64,000 nt of DNA from Proteus alimentorum (lineage in GTDB: Bacteria; Pseudomonadota; Gammaproteobacteria; Enterobacterales; Enterobacteriaceae), in assembly GCF_002607735.1 (NCBI RefSeq), contig NZ_NBVR01000026.1:186001-250000 (forward strand), read 5' to 3'. Every line of letters begins with the position of its first letter. The first letter of the stretch is position 1. A program made the position numbers and the translations under genes. The notes beneath the pieces were generated by a model. The model worked only from the letters and a program-made list of their open reading frames with translations, ran no database searches and was not told the DNA's origin. This document shows positions 36,018 to 44,413 of the stretch, piece by piece.

Positions 36018-36911
36018 ATGTTGTCAGCCAGACACTCAGCTAAATTACAGGTATTTTACCCTGTACTTCTTTTGCTTCTCTCCATGCTTTCAATTCAAAG
36101 TGGCGCATCCCTTGCTAAAAGCCTATTTCCTGTTATTGGTGCTCCAGCTGTAACGGCGTTACGTCTATTATTGGGTACATTGATCCTCTTTTTTATTTTT
36201 AAACCGTGGCGACTCAAGTTTACTCGAGAATCAATTATGCCACTGTTTTTATATGGTTTATCGTTAGGAGCAATGAATTACCTTTTCTACCTCGCGCTTG
36301 AAACCATTCCTTTAGGTATCGCTGTTGCCCTTGAATTTACAGGCCCTCTAGCTGTTGCTATGTTTTCATCGCGCAGAGCCATCGACTTTTTATGGATAAT
36401 TTTAGTCATTGCAGGATTAGGGTTATTGCTCCCTATTGGGGATAATATTCATGATGGCCTTGATCCACTAGGTATGCTTTACGCCTTAGGTGCAGGTGTG
36501 GGTTGGGCATTATATATTGTCTTCGGACAACGTGCAGGAAAAGGCTATGGTGCTGCAACTGTCTCTGTGGGTTCATTAATTGCCGCATTTATTTTTGTGC
36601 CTATTGGTATGTTACAAAGTAGCCCTGACATTATGTTTAGCTGGTCAATTTTACCTGTTGCATTAGCTATTGCGATTTTATCAACCGCGTTCCCCTATAC
36701 TTTAGAAATGATTGCTCTTACACGTTTACCGGCCAAAACATTCGGTACTTTAATGAGCTTAGAGCCTTGTATGGGTGCCTTTATCGGTATTATTTTCTTA
36801 CACGAACATTTGACATTAATTCAATGGATTGCCCTTGCCTTTATTGTATTAGCCTCTATTGGTTCAACAGCAACCATGAAAAGCAAAACCAAAATTGAGG
36901 AAGTAAAATAG
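36018..36911 (+). CDS. rhtA: Threonine/homoserine exporter RhtA
   Basis: A 297-residue inner-membrane exporter with two EamA repeats and about ten membrane segments, close to E. coli RhtA (295). Shared blocks: IQSGASLAKSLFPVIGAPAVTALRL (split over residues 22-46), LGAMNYLFYLALETIPLGIA, ALEFTGPLAVAMFSSRRAID and ALTRLPAKTFGTLMSLEP. ATG 36018 is chosen since GAGG lies nine bases before it; the frame is open to 36000. dps follows, and the two genes are also neighbours in E. coli. Confidence 0.93.
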   Translation: MLSARHSAKLQVFYPVLLLLLSMLSIQSGASLAKSLFPVIGAPAVTALRLLLGTLILFFIFKPWRLKFTRESIMPLFLYGLSLGAMNYLFYLALETIPLGIAVALEFTGPLAVAMFSSRRAIDFLWIILVIAGLGLLLPIGDNIHDGLDPLGMLYALGAGVGWALYIVFGQRAGKGYGAATVSVGSLIAAFIFVPIGMLQSSPDIMFSWSILPVALAIAILSTAFPYTLEMIALTRLPAKTFGTLMSLEPCMGAFIGIIFLHEHLTLIQWIALAFIVLASIGSTATMKSKTKIEEVK

Positions 36912-36953
36912 ATATTTAACTCATTTTACTCAGTAAGAAATAAATATTAATTT

Positions 36954-36980
36954 AAAAAGGATCTTATGATCCTTTTTACT
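36954..36980 (+). terminator. Terminator after rhtA
   Basis: Ten-base perfect stem AAAAAGGATC / GATCCTTTTT (36954-36963, 36968-36977) with loop TTAT. Confidence 0.88.
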
Positions 36981-37186
36981 TATTAAATAATAACTTTACT
37001 GACCTATCATTGCTATTTTTCGCTCATTGTCTTACCCTAAATAGGTTATTTCGATAGATTAGATTTTTTTAATAGATGACCTATCAATTTAATAGTATCA
37101 ATCGATAAGACTAACCATTAATAATTCACTATCATGATTAACAGAAATTAAGATATTGAGTTATTAATTATTTAGGGAGAACGATT

Positions 37187-37693
37187 ATGAGTACTGCTAA
37201 ATTAGTCAAATCCACACCTTCAACTCTGCTCTATACCCGTAATAACCTCGATGACAGCGTAAAACTACACGCGATTGAATTATTGCAACAGATGGTGACG
37301 CAGTTTATCGACCTATCTCTCATCACAAAACAAGCGCACTGGAATATGCGTGGCAGAAACTTTATTTCTGTTCATGAGATGGTTGACGGCTTCCGCGATA
37401 CCATTAATCAGCACACCGATGAGTTTGCAGAGCGTATTGTTCAATTAGGTGGCACTGTATTAGGTACTGCACAAGTGGTGAGTAAGAAAACACCATTGAA
37501 AGCTTATCCTCTGGATATCCACGATGTGCAAGATCACCTAAAAGCATTGGCCGATCGTTATGCTGTTGTTGCTAATGATATTCGTAAAGCGATTGACGAA
37601 GTTGAAGACGAAGATACCGCAGATATGTTTACTGCCGCATCGCGTGATCTTGATAAATTCTTATGGTTCATTGAAGCCAATATTGAAAATTAA
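37187..37693 (+). CDS. dps: Dps ferritin-like DNA-protecting protein
   Basis: A 168-residue ferritin-like protein that forms dodecamers, oxidises and stores iron with peroxide and binds DNA. The ferroxidase residues are in [20 protein letters not shown] and [17 protein letters not shown] short Lys-containing N-terminal tail ([14 protein letters not shown]) suits DNA binding. GGGAGA precedes the ATG. The 275-base leader is AT-rich and probably carries stress control; no sure OxyR site was found. Confidence 0.96.
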   Translation: MSTAKLVKSTPSTLLYTRNNLDDSVKLHAIELLQQMVTQFIDLSLITKQAHWNMRGRNFISVHEMVDGFRDTINQHTDEFAERIVQLGGTVLGTAQVVSKKTPLKAYPLDIHDVQDHLKALADRYAVVANDIRKAIDEVEDEDTADMFTAASRDLDKFLWFIEANIEN

Positions 37694-37723
37694 TTTACAT
37701 GTCGCCATACATTGTTAATAACG

Positions 37724-37756
37724 AAAAAGGCTGTCATCTAAGACAGCCTTTTTCTA
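37724..37756 (+). terminator. Terminator after dps
   Basis: Twelve-base perfect stem AAAAAGGCTGTC / GACAGCCTTTTT (37724-37735, 37742-37753). Confidence 0.92.
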
Positions 37757-37788
37757 TTTTCTATTTTCTATTTTCTATTTTCTATTTA
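37754..37788. repeat. Heptanucleotide tandem repeat (CTATTTT)x5
   Basis: Four perfect CTATTTT units and a fifth ending in A, between the dps terminator and the stop codon of the TonB receptor. A 7-base unit would shift reading frames on slippage, but here it lies just outside the coding sequence. Confidence 0.9.
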
Positions 37789-37789
37789 G

Positions 37790-39823
37790 CTAAAATTTAT
37801 AGACAACACCCGCATTAACGCTAAAACCATTTCCTGGAAAAAGTAAGGCATCATTTTTATTCACACTTGGATTAGCTAACGTACTTGCCGCATAGCGTTT
37901 ATTCGTTATATTGTCTAAATTCAAATAAGTAGACCATTGATTATCATATTGATAATGTGCATTAAATCCTAATAATGCATAGGGTTTACTCTTTTGAATA
38001 TTAAAATGGTTACCATGATCGACAGCAACATTTGTGGGTGACCAATACACTGTAGGGCCGAATCTTAATCCATTTAATTGATAGTTAATTTCACCCGAAA
38101 TAAGATTTCTAGGAACGCCTGCAATATATTTGCGATTATATTCCCCGCCCATAAAACGAAAATCATTATACGTCCATGTTGCTCGATAAAGAATATCGCC
38201 TATTGAAAGTGGTTGAATTGCATCTAAACCTAATTCCACACCTTGATGGCGTGTTTTTTCTGGATAATTATAAATATCAACAATATTCCCATCGGTGTCA
38301 TGCGAAGTGATATATTCATCTTTAACAAGGCTGCGATAAAATACCGCACTTAAACTTATGTTGTCGGTTAATTCAATATCACTACCAATTTCAAAACTGG
38401 TTGCTTTTTGAGGCGAAAGTTTTAACAGATTGACCTTATTTAACGGTACCTTAGGATTAATAATATCATTAAAAGAAGCTGGCTCTTGGCTCATACTGAC
38501 ATTAGCAAATAAGCGTGTATTGTAATTAGGATACCAAATCAGCCCAACTTTAGGTGTTAAGAAATTAAAGGATTGTTCAAGGGAGTTATGGCTCGAAAAT
38601 ACATCTCTTTTCGCATGAGTTCCTTTTATATCCAAATTAAACAATACACTATGACTAATATGTATTCCTGCGCCTAAAGATGCATAGATATTTTCAGCAC
38701 GTCCATCATATCGTCCTAACCAGCCTTTTGGATTTTTCTCAATATCATCTTTCATTATCGAATGATCCCAAGCTAACGCGGCACGATAACTAATATGCTG
38801 AGTTTCTAATTTATAATTAAATTGAGCGCCTTTAGTGTAATAATTTACAAATTGATAATGGCTAGGCGTTTTAAAATTATCGTGTGTTTGTGAATACCAC
38901 CATCCAAATTGGATATCCTGAGCACCACTATTCCATGTCGATTTATTGGCTATACGCAATTGTTCGACATTCCTATGAGGATCTTTTTTCTTAATAGCAG
39001 GTAATACGCTTTTCGGATCATCGGTAAGCATTTGTGATGTTGCAGGACCAGGAACATCAAAACGCAAATCAGTCCAATTAATCCATGTTCTATTTTCAAA
39101 GTTATCTGAGGTATACCCAAGTGTTGAGCGCATTGTTTTACGCTGAGAAGCTGAATGCTCACGATAACCATCATAATGGTCATAGCTTAGGCTTATTCTG
39201 GCATCAATAGGATGATTATCACCATAACCCCCTAATGCCATTTGTAAACCTTGACGCCCAAAAGAACCTTGCTCATAACGTAATTGGTTTTGGTTATCTC
39301 GTCCTGTATAGGTGATAAAATCAAGCTCACCGCCTAAGTTATTGCTTTGCAATTGTGTGCTATTTGCACCACGGCGAAGACTAATAAATTGTGCATCTCG
39401 TACATCAACCATACTGGAGTGAAAACTGCCATCGGCTTCATTGAGGGGCAGTCCATCTTGTAGTAACAATACCCCTCTAGAAAGTGGTGCACTTTGAACG
39501 CCTGAACCTCGGATACTTAAACGGGGTTGATCTAATCCACCAAATAAACTTTGTATCACAACACCGGGTTGATTTTTTAAGGCATCATTCAATGTTAATA
39601 AGCGGTTTTCATGATCAACAGTGATTAAGTTTGTTCCACCAGCAATATCACTTATTTTTTCAGATTCAATTTTATAAATACGATTTGACGTATTATCTTC
39701 TTTTTGTCCACTGACAATAATGTGTTCTGATTTATTTTCATCTACTTGGGCATAACTGCATATGGGTGTAATCGAAAGCAAAGAGGATGAAATAAACCAT
39801 AAAGATTTTTTTAAAATAGGCAT
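37790..39823 (-). CDS. TonB-dependent outer-membrane receptor
   Basis: A 677-residue outer-membrane receptor from ATG 39823. A signal peptide (KKSLWFISSSLLSITPICSYA, cleaved before QVDE) is followed by a TonB-box-like SEHIIVSG. The plug has LNDALKNQPGVVIQSL, RLSIRGSGV, LLLQDGLPLNEADGSF and NLGGELDFITY; the barrel ends in Phe (VVYKF), as outer-membrane barrels do. Ligand unknown; relatives carry iron chelates. The frame extends 29 codons upstream, but that part lacks a signal-like start. A terminator separates it from the hydrogenase operon. No Fur box was evident. Confidence 0.85.
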   Translation of the reverse strand: MPILKKSLWFISSSLLSITPICSYAQVDENKSEHIIVSGQKEDNTSNRIYKIESEKISDIAGGTNLITVDHENRLLTLNDALKNQPGVVIQSLFGGLDQPRLSIRGSGVQSAPLSRGVLLLQDGLPLNEADGSFHSSMVDVRDAQFISLRRGANSTQLQSNNLGGELDFITYTGRDNQNQLRYEQGSFGRQGLQMALGGYGDNHPIDARISLSYDHYDGYREHSASQRKTMRSTLGYTSDNFENRTWINWTDLRFDVPGPATSQMLTDDPKSVLPAIKKKDPHRNVEQLRIANKSTWNSGAQDIQFGWWYSQTHDNFKTPSHYQFVNYYTKGAQFNYKLETQHISYRAALAWDHSIMKDDIEKNPKGWLGRYDGRAENIYASLGAGIHISHSVLFNLDIKGTHAKRDVFSSHNSLEQSFNFLTPKVGLIWYPNYNTRLFANVSMSQEPASFNDIINPKVPLNKVNLLKLSPQKATSFEIGSDIELTDNISLSAVFYRSLVKDEYITSHDTDGNIVDIYNYPEKTRHQGVELGLDAIQPLSIGDILYRATWTYNDFRFMGGEYNRKYIAGVPRNLISGEINYQLNGLRFGPTVYWSPTNVAVDHGNHFNIQKSKPYALLGFNAHYQYDNQWSTYLNLDNITNKRYAASTLANPSVNKNDALLFPGNGFSVNAGVVYKF

Positions 39824-39883
39824 ATTTATCGTTCTGTTTATTGTTAAAGGAAAAAATAAAAATATTTTTTGGATTTTATTGAT

Positions 39884-39911
39884 AAAAAAATGCCCAATAA
39901 AATTGGGCATT
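39884..39911 (-). terminator. Terminator after hydrogenase operon
   Basis: Ten-base perfect stem AATGCCCAAT / ATTGGGCATT (39889-39898, 39902-39911), A-run 39884-39890 giving the U-tract on the minus strand. Confidence 0.85.
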
Positions 39912-39918
39912 AAATTAA

Positions 39919-41064
39919 TTAATGTTTGGCGTTATCATGTTCAATAATGCGGAAGTTTTCGCAGATAAATAAATAAGCAAGAACACCCATTGCAACAAGA
40001 CCAATAGTGATCGTTAATTCTGGTAATGATGGCCAATAAGAAACACCCGTTGATGTGACCATACCTGTCACCACCACATTGTAGCGGTTTAAAATAACCC
40101 CTGAAGCCACTAATGCACCAAAAGTCACCAGCCAGCCACGACGTTTTATTAATGGAGAGAAACAGATAATTAACGGCACAATAACGCCGAAACCAACTTC
40201 AATCCAGAAAAATAAAGATTCAAAGCTACCTTCAAAAAGGTAATGCACTTTACCCTCTACAATAATACTGCCGAATTTCAACGCTAAATAAACCAGCATT
40301 GCATAACCTGAAATTCGCACTAGTCCACTTAATACAGACATAGGAACTTTATGATTAAATGCTCTACCTGCTAATGCAGTTTCAACAGCAATCATGGCAG
40401 GACCGACAAAGAATGACGAGATTAAAAATTGAAAGAAAATAATTGGCGACCACCACAATGGATGCAGTTTATCGACCATTAATAAATAAAGCGCCCCAAG
40501 TGATGATTGATGCATTGATGGAATAGCAATACCAATCACCAGTAAAACAGGTAATATTTTGCGGAAAAATTGATGGTATTTACGCCCAATACGTTCAGTG
40601 GCAACTTCACCAAATTCAATTAATTGCACACTGGTATAAACAGAAACACAAATAAAGACTTCAAAAAGTACTGAACTATGCCCTTGAGAAACTAATGGTC
40701 GCCAGAAGTTCCACCACTGCCCAATATCAAGGAAAAGCCCTACCATCACCAATAAATAGCCAATTAATGAGGTTAATGCCGCACTGCGTGCAATACTTGA
40801 AAATTGTTCTTGTTTAAAAACATAAACAATTAATGCAGTACCATATCCCCCGCCAGCTAACGCTACACCACACATCACGTCAAACGAGATCCAAAGACCC
40901 CAAGGCCACTCATCATTAAGATTAGTGACTAATCCTAATCCAGTGACTAAGCGAAATAAAATAAGCCCGACAGCAATCAAGCTAATGACCACAAGTACCC
41001 AGCGTACGGGTGTCATAGGAAAACGCCACTTGTTAAAGCGGGTTGTATTATCGATAACACTCAT
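39919..41064 (-). CDS. NrfD/HybB-like membrane subunit of [FeFe]-hydrogenase complex
   Basis: A 381-residue polytopic protein of the NrfD/PsrC family, most like HybB in length and in its start (KWRFPMTPVRWVLVVISLIA). GLWISFDVMCGVALAGGGYG and the segment with HQSSLGALYLL are typical of the quinone-interacting members. About nine to ten membrane segments. No haem-binding pattern seen, as expected for NrfD. It overlaps the ferredoxin gene by four bases. Inferred role: electron exchange between the periplasmic FeS subunit and menaquinone. Confidence 0.85.
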   Translation of the reverse strand: MSVIDNTTRFNKWRFPMTPVRWVLVVISLIAVGLILFRLVTGLGLVTNLNDEWPWGLWISFDVMCGVALAGGGYGTALIVYVFKQEQFSSIARSAALTSLIGYLLVMVGLFLDIGQWWNFWRPLVSQGHSSVLFEVFICVSVYTSVQLIEFGEVATERIGRKYHQFFRKILPVLLVIGIAIPSMHQSSLGALYLLMVDKLHPLWWSPIIFFQFLISSFFVGPAMIAVETALAGRAFNHKVPMSVLSGLVRISGYAMLVYLALKFGSIIVEGKVHYLFEGSFESLFFWIEVGFGVIVPLIICFSPLIKRRGWLVTFGALVASGVILNRYNVVVTGMVTSTGVSYWPSLPELTITIGLVAMGVLAYLFICENFRIIEHDNAKH

Positions 41065-41894
41065 TCTGATCTCCTTGTTTCTTCATCAGTGCTATTCTTC
41101 TGGTTATGCTCTATATGCTGATGTGATTGCTCATCTCGGCTCACTTTGTCTTTTCTATGATTAAACATTGCAATACCACCAAGGATCACAGCCCAAGTTG
41201 CTCCTGCAATTGGCGTATATTTCATAAAATCAGAAGTGTAAGAAGAGAGGGGTTTTTCAGTTAACCCTGTTTTAAAGCCTAGTTTTTCGAATGGCACATC
41301 CGAAATATAGAGCCATTCAGTACCCCCTACTTCTTTTTCACCATAAATATGCTGAACATAGCTAGGGTTATTCGTAATGGTTTCTTTCGCTTTTTCTAAT
41401 AAGGTTTGTCTATCACCAAAAACTAAAGCTTGTGTTGGGCATACTGCGACACAAGCTGGAGATTGTCCCTCTTCAACACGAGAGGAACACATCATACATT
41501 TAGTGACATAAGGAAGTGATTTTTCCCACTCATATTTAGGAATATCAAATGGACATGCCACCATACAATAGCGGCATCCCACACAGAGATCAGGATAATA
41601 AACCACAGGACCTGCTGGCGTTTTTTGAAAAGCTTTAGCAAAACACGCTGATGCACAAGCAGGATCAATACAGTGAAAACACTGTTCTTTGACATAACGC
41701 CACACCGCTTTATCTTCTTTTTCAACCGTGACTGTTTTGATAACCGTCCAGTTTTCATCCGCGAGTTTGGCATTTTCACCACTTGTGGGTTGTCTGTCTT
41801 CTATCCATTTATTTTCGTTGTACATTTTACATGCAACTGTACAACTACCGCAGCCGATACACTTTGTAAGATCGACTAATACACCTTTAGACAT
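41061..41894 (-). CDS. Four-cluster ferredoxin subunit, FdnH/HybA-like
   Basis: A 277-residue electron-transfer protein with four [4Fe-4S] motifs: CIGCGSCTVAC, CFHCIDPACASAC, CVGCRYCMVACPF and CMMCSSRVEEGQSPACVAVCP-type spacing (last motif split at 131-151). A single membrane segment near residue 230-248 is followed by a charged tail, as in FdnH and HybA. There is no Tat signal; FdnH also lacks one and is exported with its partner. ATG 41894 has GAGGAA upstream; a TTG five codons earlier is less likely. It links the hydrogenase to the NrfD-like subunit. Confidence 0.88.
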   Translation of the reverse strand: MSKGVLVDLTKCIGCGSCTVACKMYNENKWIEDRQPTSGENAKLADENWTVIKTVTVEKEDKAVWRYVKEQCFHCIDPACASACFAKAFQKTPAGPVVYYPDLCVGCRYCMVACPFDIPKYEWEKSLPYVTKCMMCSSRVEEGQSPACVAVCPTQALVFGDRQTLLEKAKETITNNPSYVQHIYGEKEVGGTEWLYISDVPFEKLGFKTGLTEKPLSSYTSDFMKYTPIAGATWAVILGGIAMFNHRKDKVSRDEQSHQHIEHNQKNSTDEETRRSE

Positions 41895-41912
41895 AATGTG
41901 TTTCCTCAATCT

Positions 41913-43469
41913 TTAAGCTTTCTTTTTGTTAAAATGAATACTGCGATCTTGGTAATGCGTATGAAGCAACTGGTGAGCGCGTTCACCACAAGGTTCGCCT
42001 AAAAATTGTTCGTAAATACTTTGGATTTCGCTGTTTTCATAACTTAAGCGAATGGTGGCGCGTTCATCTTTGCTATACAGCGCTTTCATACGCAAAGCAC
42101 GTATTTCATCTGAAGGTGGTAATGCTGAGCGAGGTTGACCACCACCAGCAATACAACCCCCAGGGCACCCCATAAATTCAACAAAATGCCACTGTTTTTC
42201 CCCTTTTTGGATCGCTTCTAAAACAGGACGTGCATTTCCCATACCAGAACAAACCGCGACACGAATTTCACCCACACTCGGGATATTCACAGTAGCTTCT
42301 TTAATACCTTCTAATCCGCGCACGGGTTGCAAATTAAATAGAGGCTCTGGTGGTCTTTCACCTGTAATAAAGTAATAACTGGTTCTTACTGCGGCTTCCA
42401 TAACACCGCCTGTTACGCCGAAAATAGCACCTGCGCCACTGTATTCAGACATCAGACGATCATAATTTGCGGGTTGAAGTGAGGTTAAATCGATATGGTG
42501 ACTTTTAATTAATCTTGCGAGTTCTCTTGTTGTTATAACGATATCAACATCACGAAGATTAGGTTTTTCCCATAACACACTTGCGCCATTCATTTCAGGA
42601 CGAGCAGCTTCTGATTTTTTAGCGGTACATGGCATAATGGCGACGGAAACAATTTTACTCGGATCAATATCTTGCTCTTTGGCGTAATACGTTTTTATCA
42701 TCGAACCAAGCATCGTCATTGGTGACTTTGCAGAAGAGAGATTAGGTATTAATTCAGGATAAAACATCTCACAGAATTTAACCCATCCAGGAGAACAAGA
42801 AGTAAATTGGGGCAAGACACCATTATTTTGAATTCTTTGCAGTAATTCTGTTGCTTCTTCCATAATGGTTAGATCAGCAGAAAAGTTTGTATCAAAAACT
42901 TTATCAAAACCTAATTTTCTCAGCGCCGCAACTTGAAGTAATTCGATATCTTCACCAGGTTGCATACCAAATTCTTCACCTAGTGCGACTCTTGTCGCAG
43001 GGGCTGTTTGTACAACAACATGCAAGGTTGGATCTAATAACGCCCTAATCACCTTATCTGTGTCGTCAACTTCTGTTATTGCCCCAGTTGGACACCAAAG
43101 CGTACACTGTCCGCAATCAATACAAGGAACGCTATCAATGAGCGGTAAATCATAGTTTCCCATTACCGTTTGTACTTTTTCACATACCTCAACGCATTGA
43201 CCACATAAAATACACTTTTTGTCATCACGACAAATGGCTACGTTATTAGGGTCAATAGGAATACGGCCTCTCACTTGGACAGGAAAAGTACCTTTCGCAT
43301 TATATTGCTCAGGAACCCAACCTGTACCACCAGAAATATTGCCATCACATCCTGCAGTAACAGCGGTTACCCCTGCGGCAAGGCTTACCTTTCCAGCAAA
43401 TGAAAAGAAAGAGCGACGAGATAATAATTTCTCGTCACTTTCTTCTTTTGTAGGAAGAATAGATTTCAT
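41913..43469 (-). CDS. Tat-exported [FeFe]-hydrogenase catalytic subunit
   Basis: A 518-residue [FeFe]-hydrogenase of the two-cluster ferredoxin type. A twin-arginine signal (LSRRSFFSFAGKVSLAAGV, residues 16-34) predicts a periplasmic site. A 2x[4Fe-4S] domain follows (CILCGQCVEVC near 86; CIDCGQCTLWCP near 116). The H-cluster domain has TSCSPGW (223-229), MPCTAKKSE, the long block EYSGAGAIFGVTGGVMEAAV, and FMGCPGGCIAGGGQP; the end matches small-subunit-like sequence (GERAHQLLHTHY). Ser226 replaces the usual second Cys of TSCCPxW. It heads a three-gene operon. Maturases HydE, HydF and HydG are not in the window. Confidence 0.93.
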   Translation of the reverse strand: MKSILPTKEESDEKLLSRRSFFSFAGKVSLAAGVTAVTAGCDGNISGGTGWVPEQYNAKGTFPVQVRGRIPIDPNNVAICRDDKKCILCGQCVEVCEKVQTVMGNYDLPLIDSVPCIDCGQCTLWCPTGAITEVDDTDKVIRALLDPTLHVVVQTAPATRVALGEEFGMQPGEDIELLQVAALRKLGFDKVFDTNFSADLTIMEEATELLQRIQNNGVLPQFTSCSPGWVKFCEMFYPELIPNLSSAKSPMTMLGSMIKTYYAKEQDIDPSKIVSVAIMPCTAKKSEAARPEMNGASVLWEKPNLRDVDIVITTRELARLIKSHHIDLTSLQPANYDRLMSEYSGAGAIFGVTGGVMEAAVRTSYYFITGERPPEPLFNLQPVRGLEGIKEATVNIPSVGEIRVAVCSGMGNARPVLEAIQKGEKQWHFVEFMGCPGGCIAGGGQPRSALPPSDEIRALRMKALYSKDERATIRLSYENSEIQSIYEQFLGEPCGERAHQLLHTHYQDRSIHFNKKKA

Positions 43470-44413
43470 TTTTTACAATGCTCCTGCTTTAATATATAAA
43501 TAAAATTACCCTTTAATGGCAATAATATATAAAGAGTTAAAATTTATTTTTGTTAAAAACAATTTTTATTATTTTATTAATAAAAAGATCAATACTTGAA
43601 ATAAGCATCAACCTAAGTGAAATCGATTTATTTTGTGTAAAAACACCCTATCAGCAATCATCGTTTCATTTAAGAAAATCAGGAGAGATTTTTTTAATTC
43701 AATAAGTGATAGGGTGTTTATGAGAGATATTGTACTGAAGAGAAATCAAAAAAAAACAGCTTACAACCTTATTAATTAAATATATTTAATTTTATTGATT
43801 CATATCAAAATAGAAATACAAGAATAAAAATAACCCCATCAAAAAAGATAAAAATAACAAAAAAATTAAAATAAAAATTACTTTAAAATCAACAAATTAA
43901 AATAAGTGTTATTTTTTATAAAATTATTGAGCATTTATCTTAACTAAATAAAAAAGAGATTATTGCATAGAATTTAATATAAATTAAATAATTAAAAAAA
44001 TATCATTGTAATATTTTCTAAATAAATTATTCACTTTTTCTAAATTAATAAAAATAAGAAAATGACAATATAATTGTTTGTTTTGTTATAATTATATTAA
44101 TTTATGTAAAATAATCACTTTGTTTTAAAAATTAACTATTTTTATTTTTTAAGTATTAATAAGATTCATAATAAATACAAGTTAATAATATCGGCCGGAG
44201 TATTAAATAAAAACAAAAATGAAATGATTAAATATATTTAACCTTAAGATGACTTGTATTATTTTAAACAAAAAACACAATCGCTCTTTTATTAAAAATA
44301 AAACTTATAGTAAATAGTTTATATTTATTAATAACACGTTAATAACCTATCTGCGCAAATCAGAGAAGAATAAATCACCAATAAAAACGAAATTTACACA
44401 ATATAATAGAAAA
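43470..44413. other. 944-base AT-rich spacer upstream of hydrogenase operon
   Basis: Extremely AT-rich, with no convincing gene. It contains a 13-base inverted repeat (43641-43719) and long A/T tracts of the kind bound by H-NS. No correct-spacing FNR box was found; TTGAA-N6-ATCAA at 43597-43612 has the wrong spacer. Confidence 0.6.
43641..43719. repeat. 13-base perfect inverted repeat
   Basis: AAACACCCTATCA at 43641-43653 and TGATAGGGTGTTT at 43707-43719, separated by 53 bases. It is the most GC-containing structure of the spacer. It could be a folded RNA, a paired operator, or the ends of a tiny mobile remnant. Confidence 0.7.

Noticed and set aside
37060-37110. ATAG/CTAT pattern upstream of dps as an OxyR site
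   Set aside because: The half-site spacing is five bases rather than seven and only one pair is convincing.
43597-43612. TTGAA-N6-ATCAA upstream of the hydrogenase as an FNR box
   Set aside because: Spacer of six bases and one mismatch; not a credible FNR site.
43720-43779. 19-codon frame after the 13-base inverted repeat
   Set aside because: No ribosome site and Lys/Asn-rich composition expected from AT-rich DNA.
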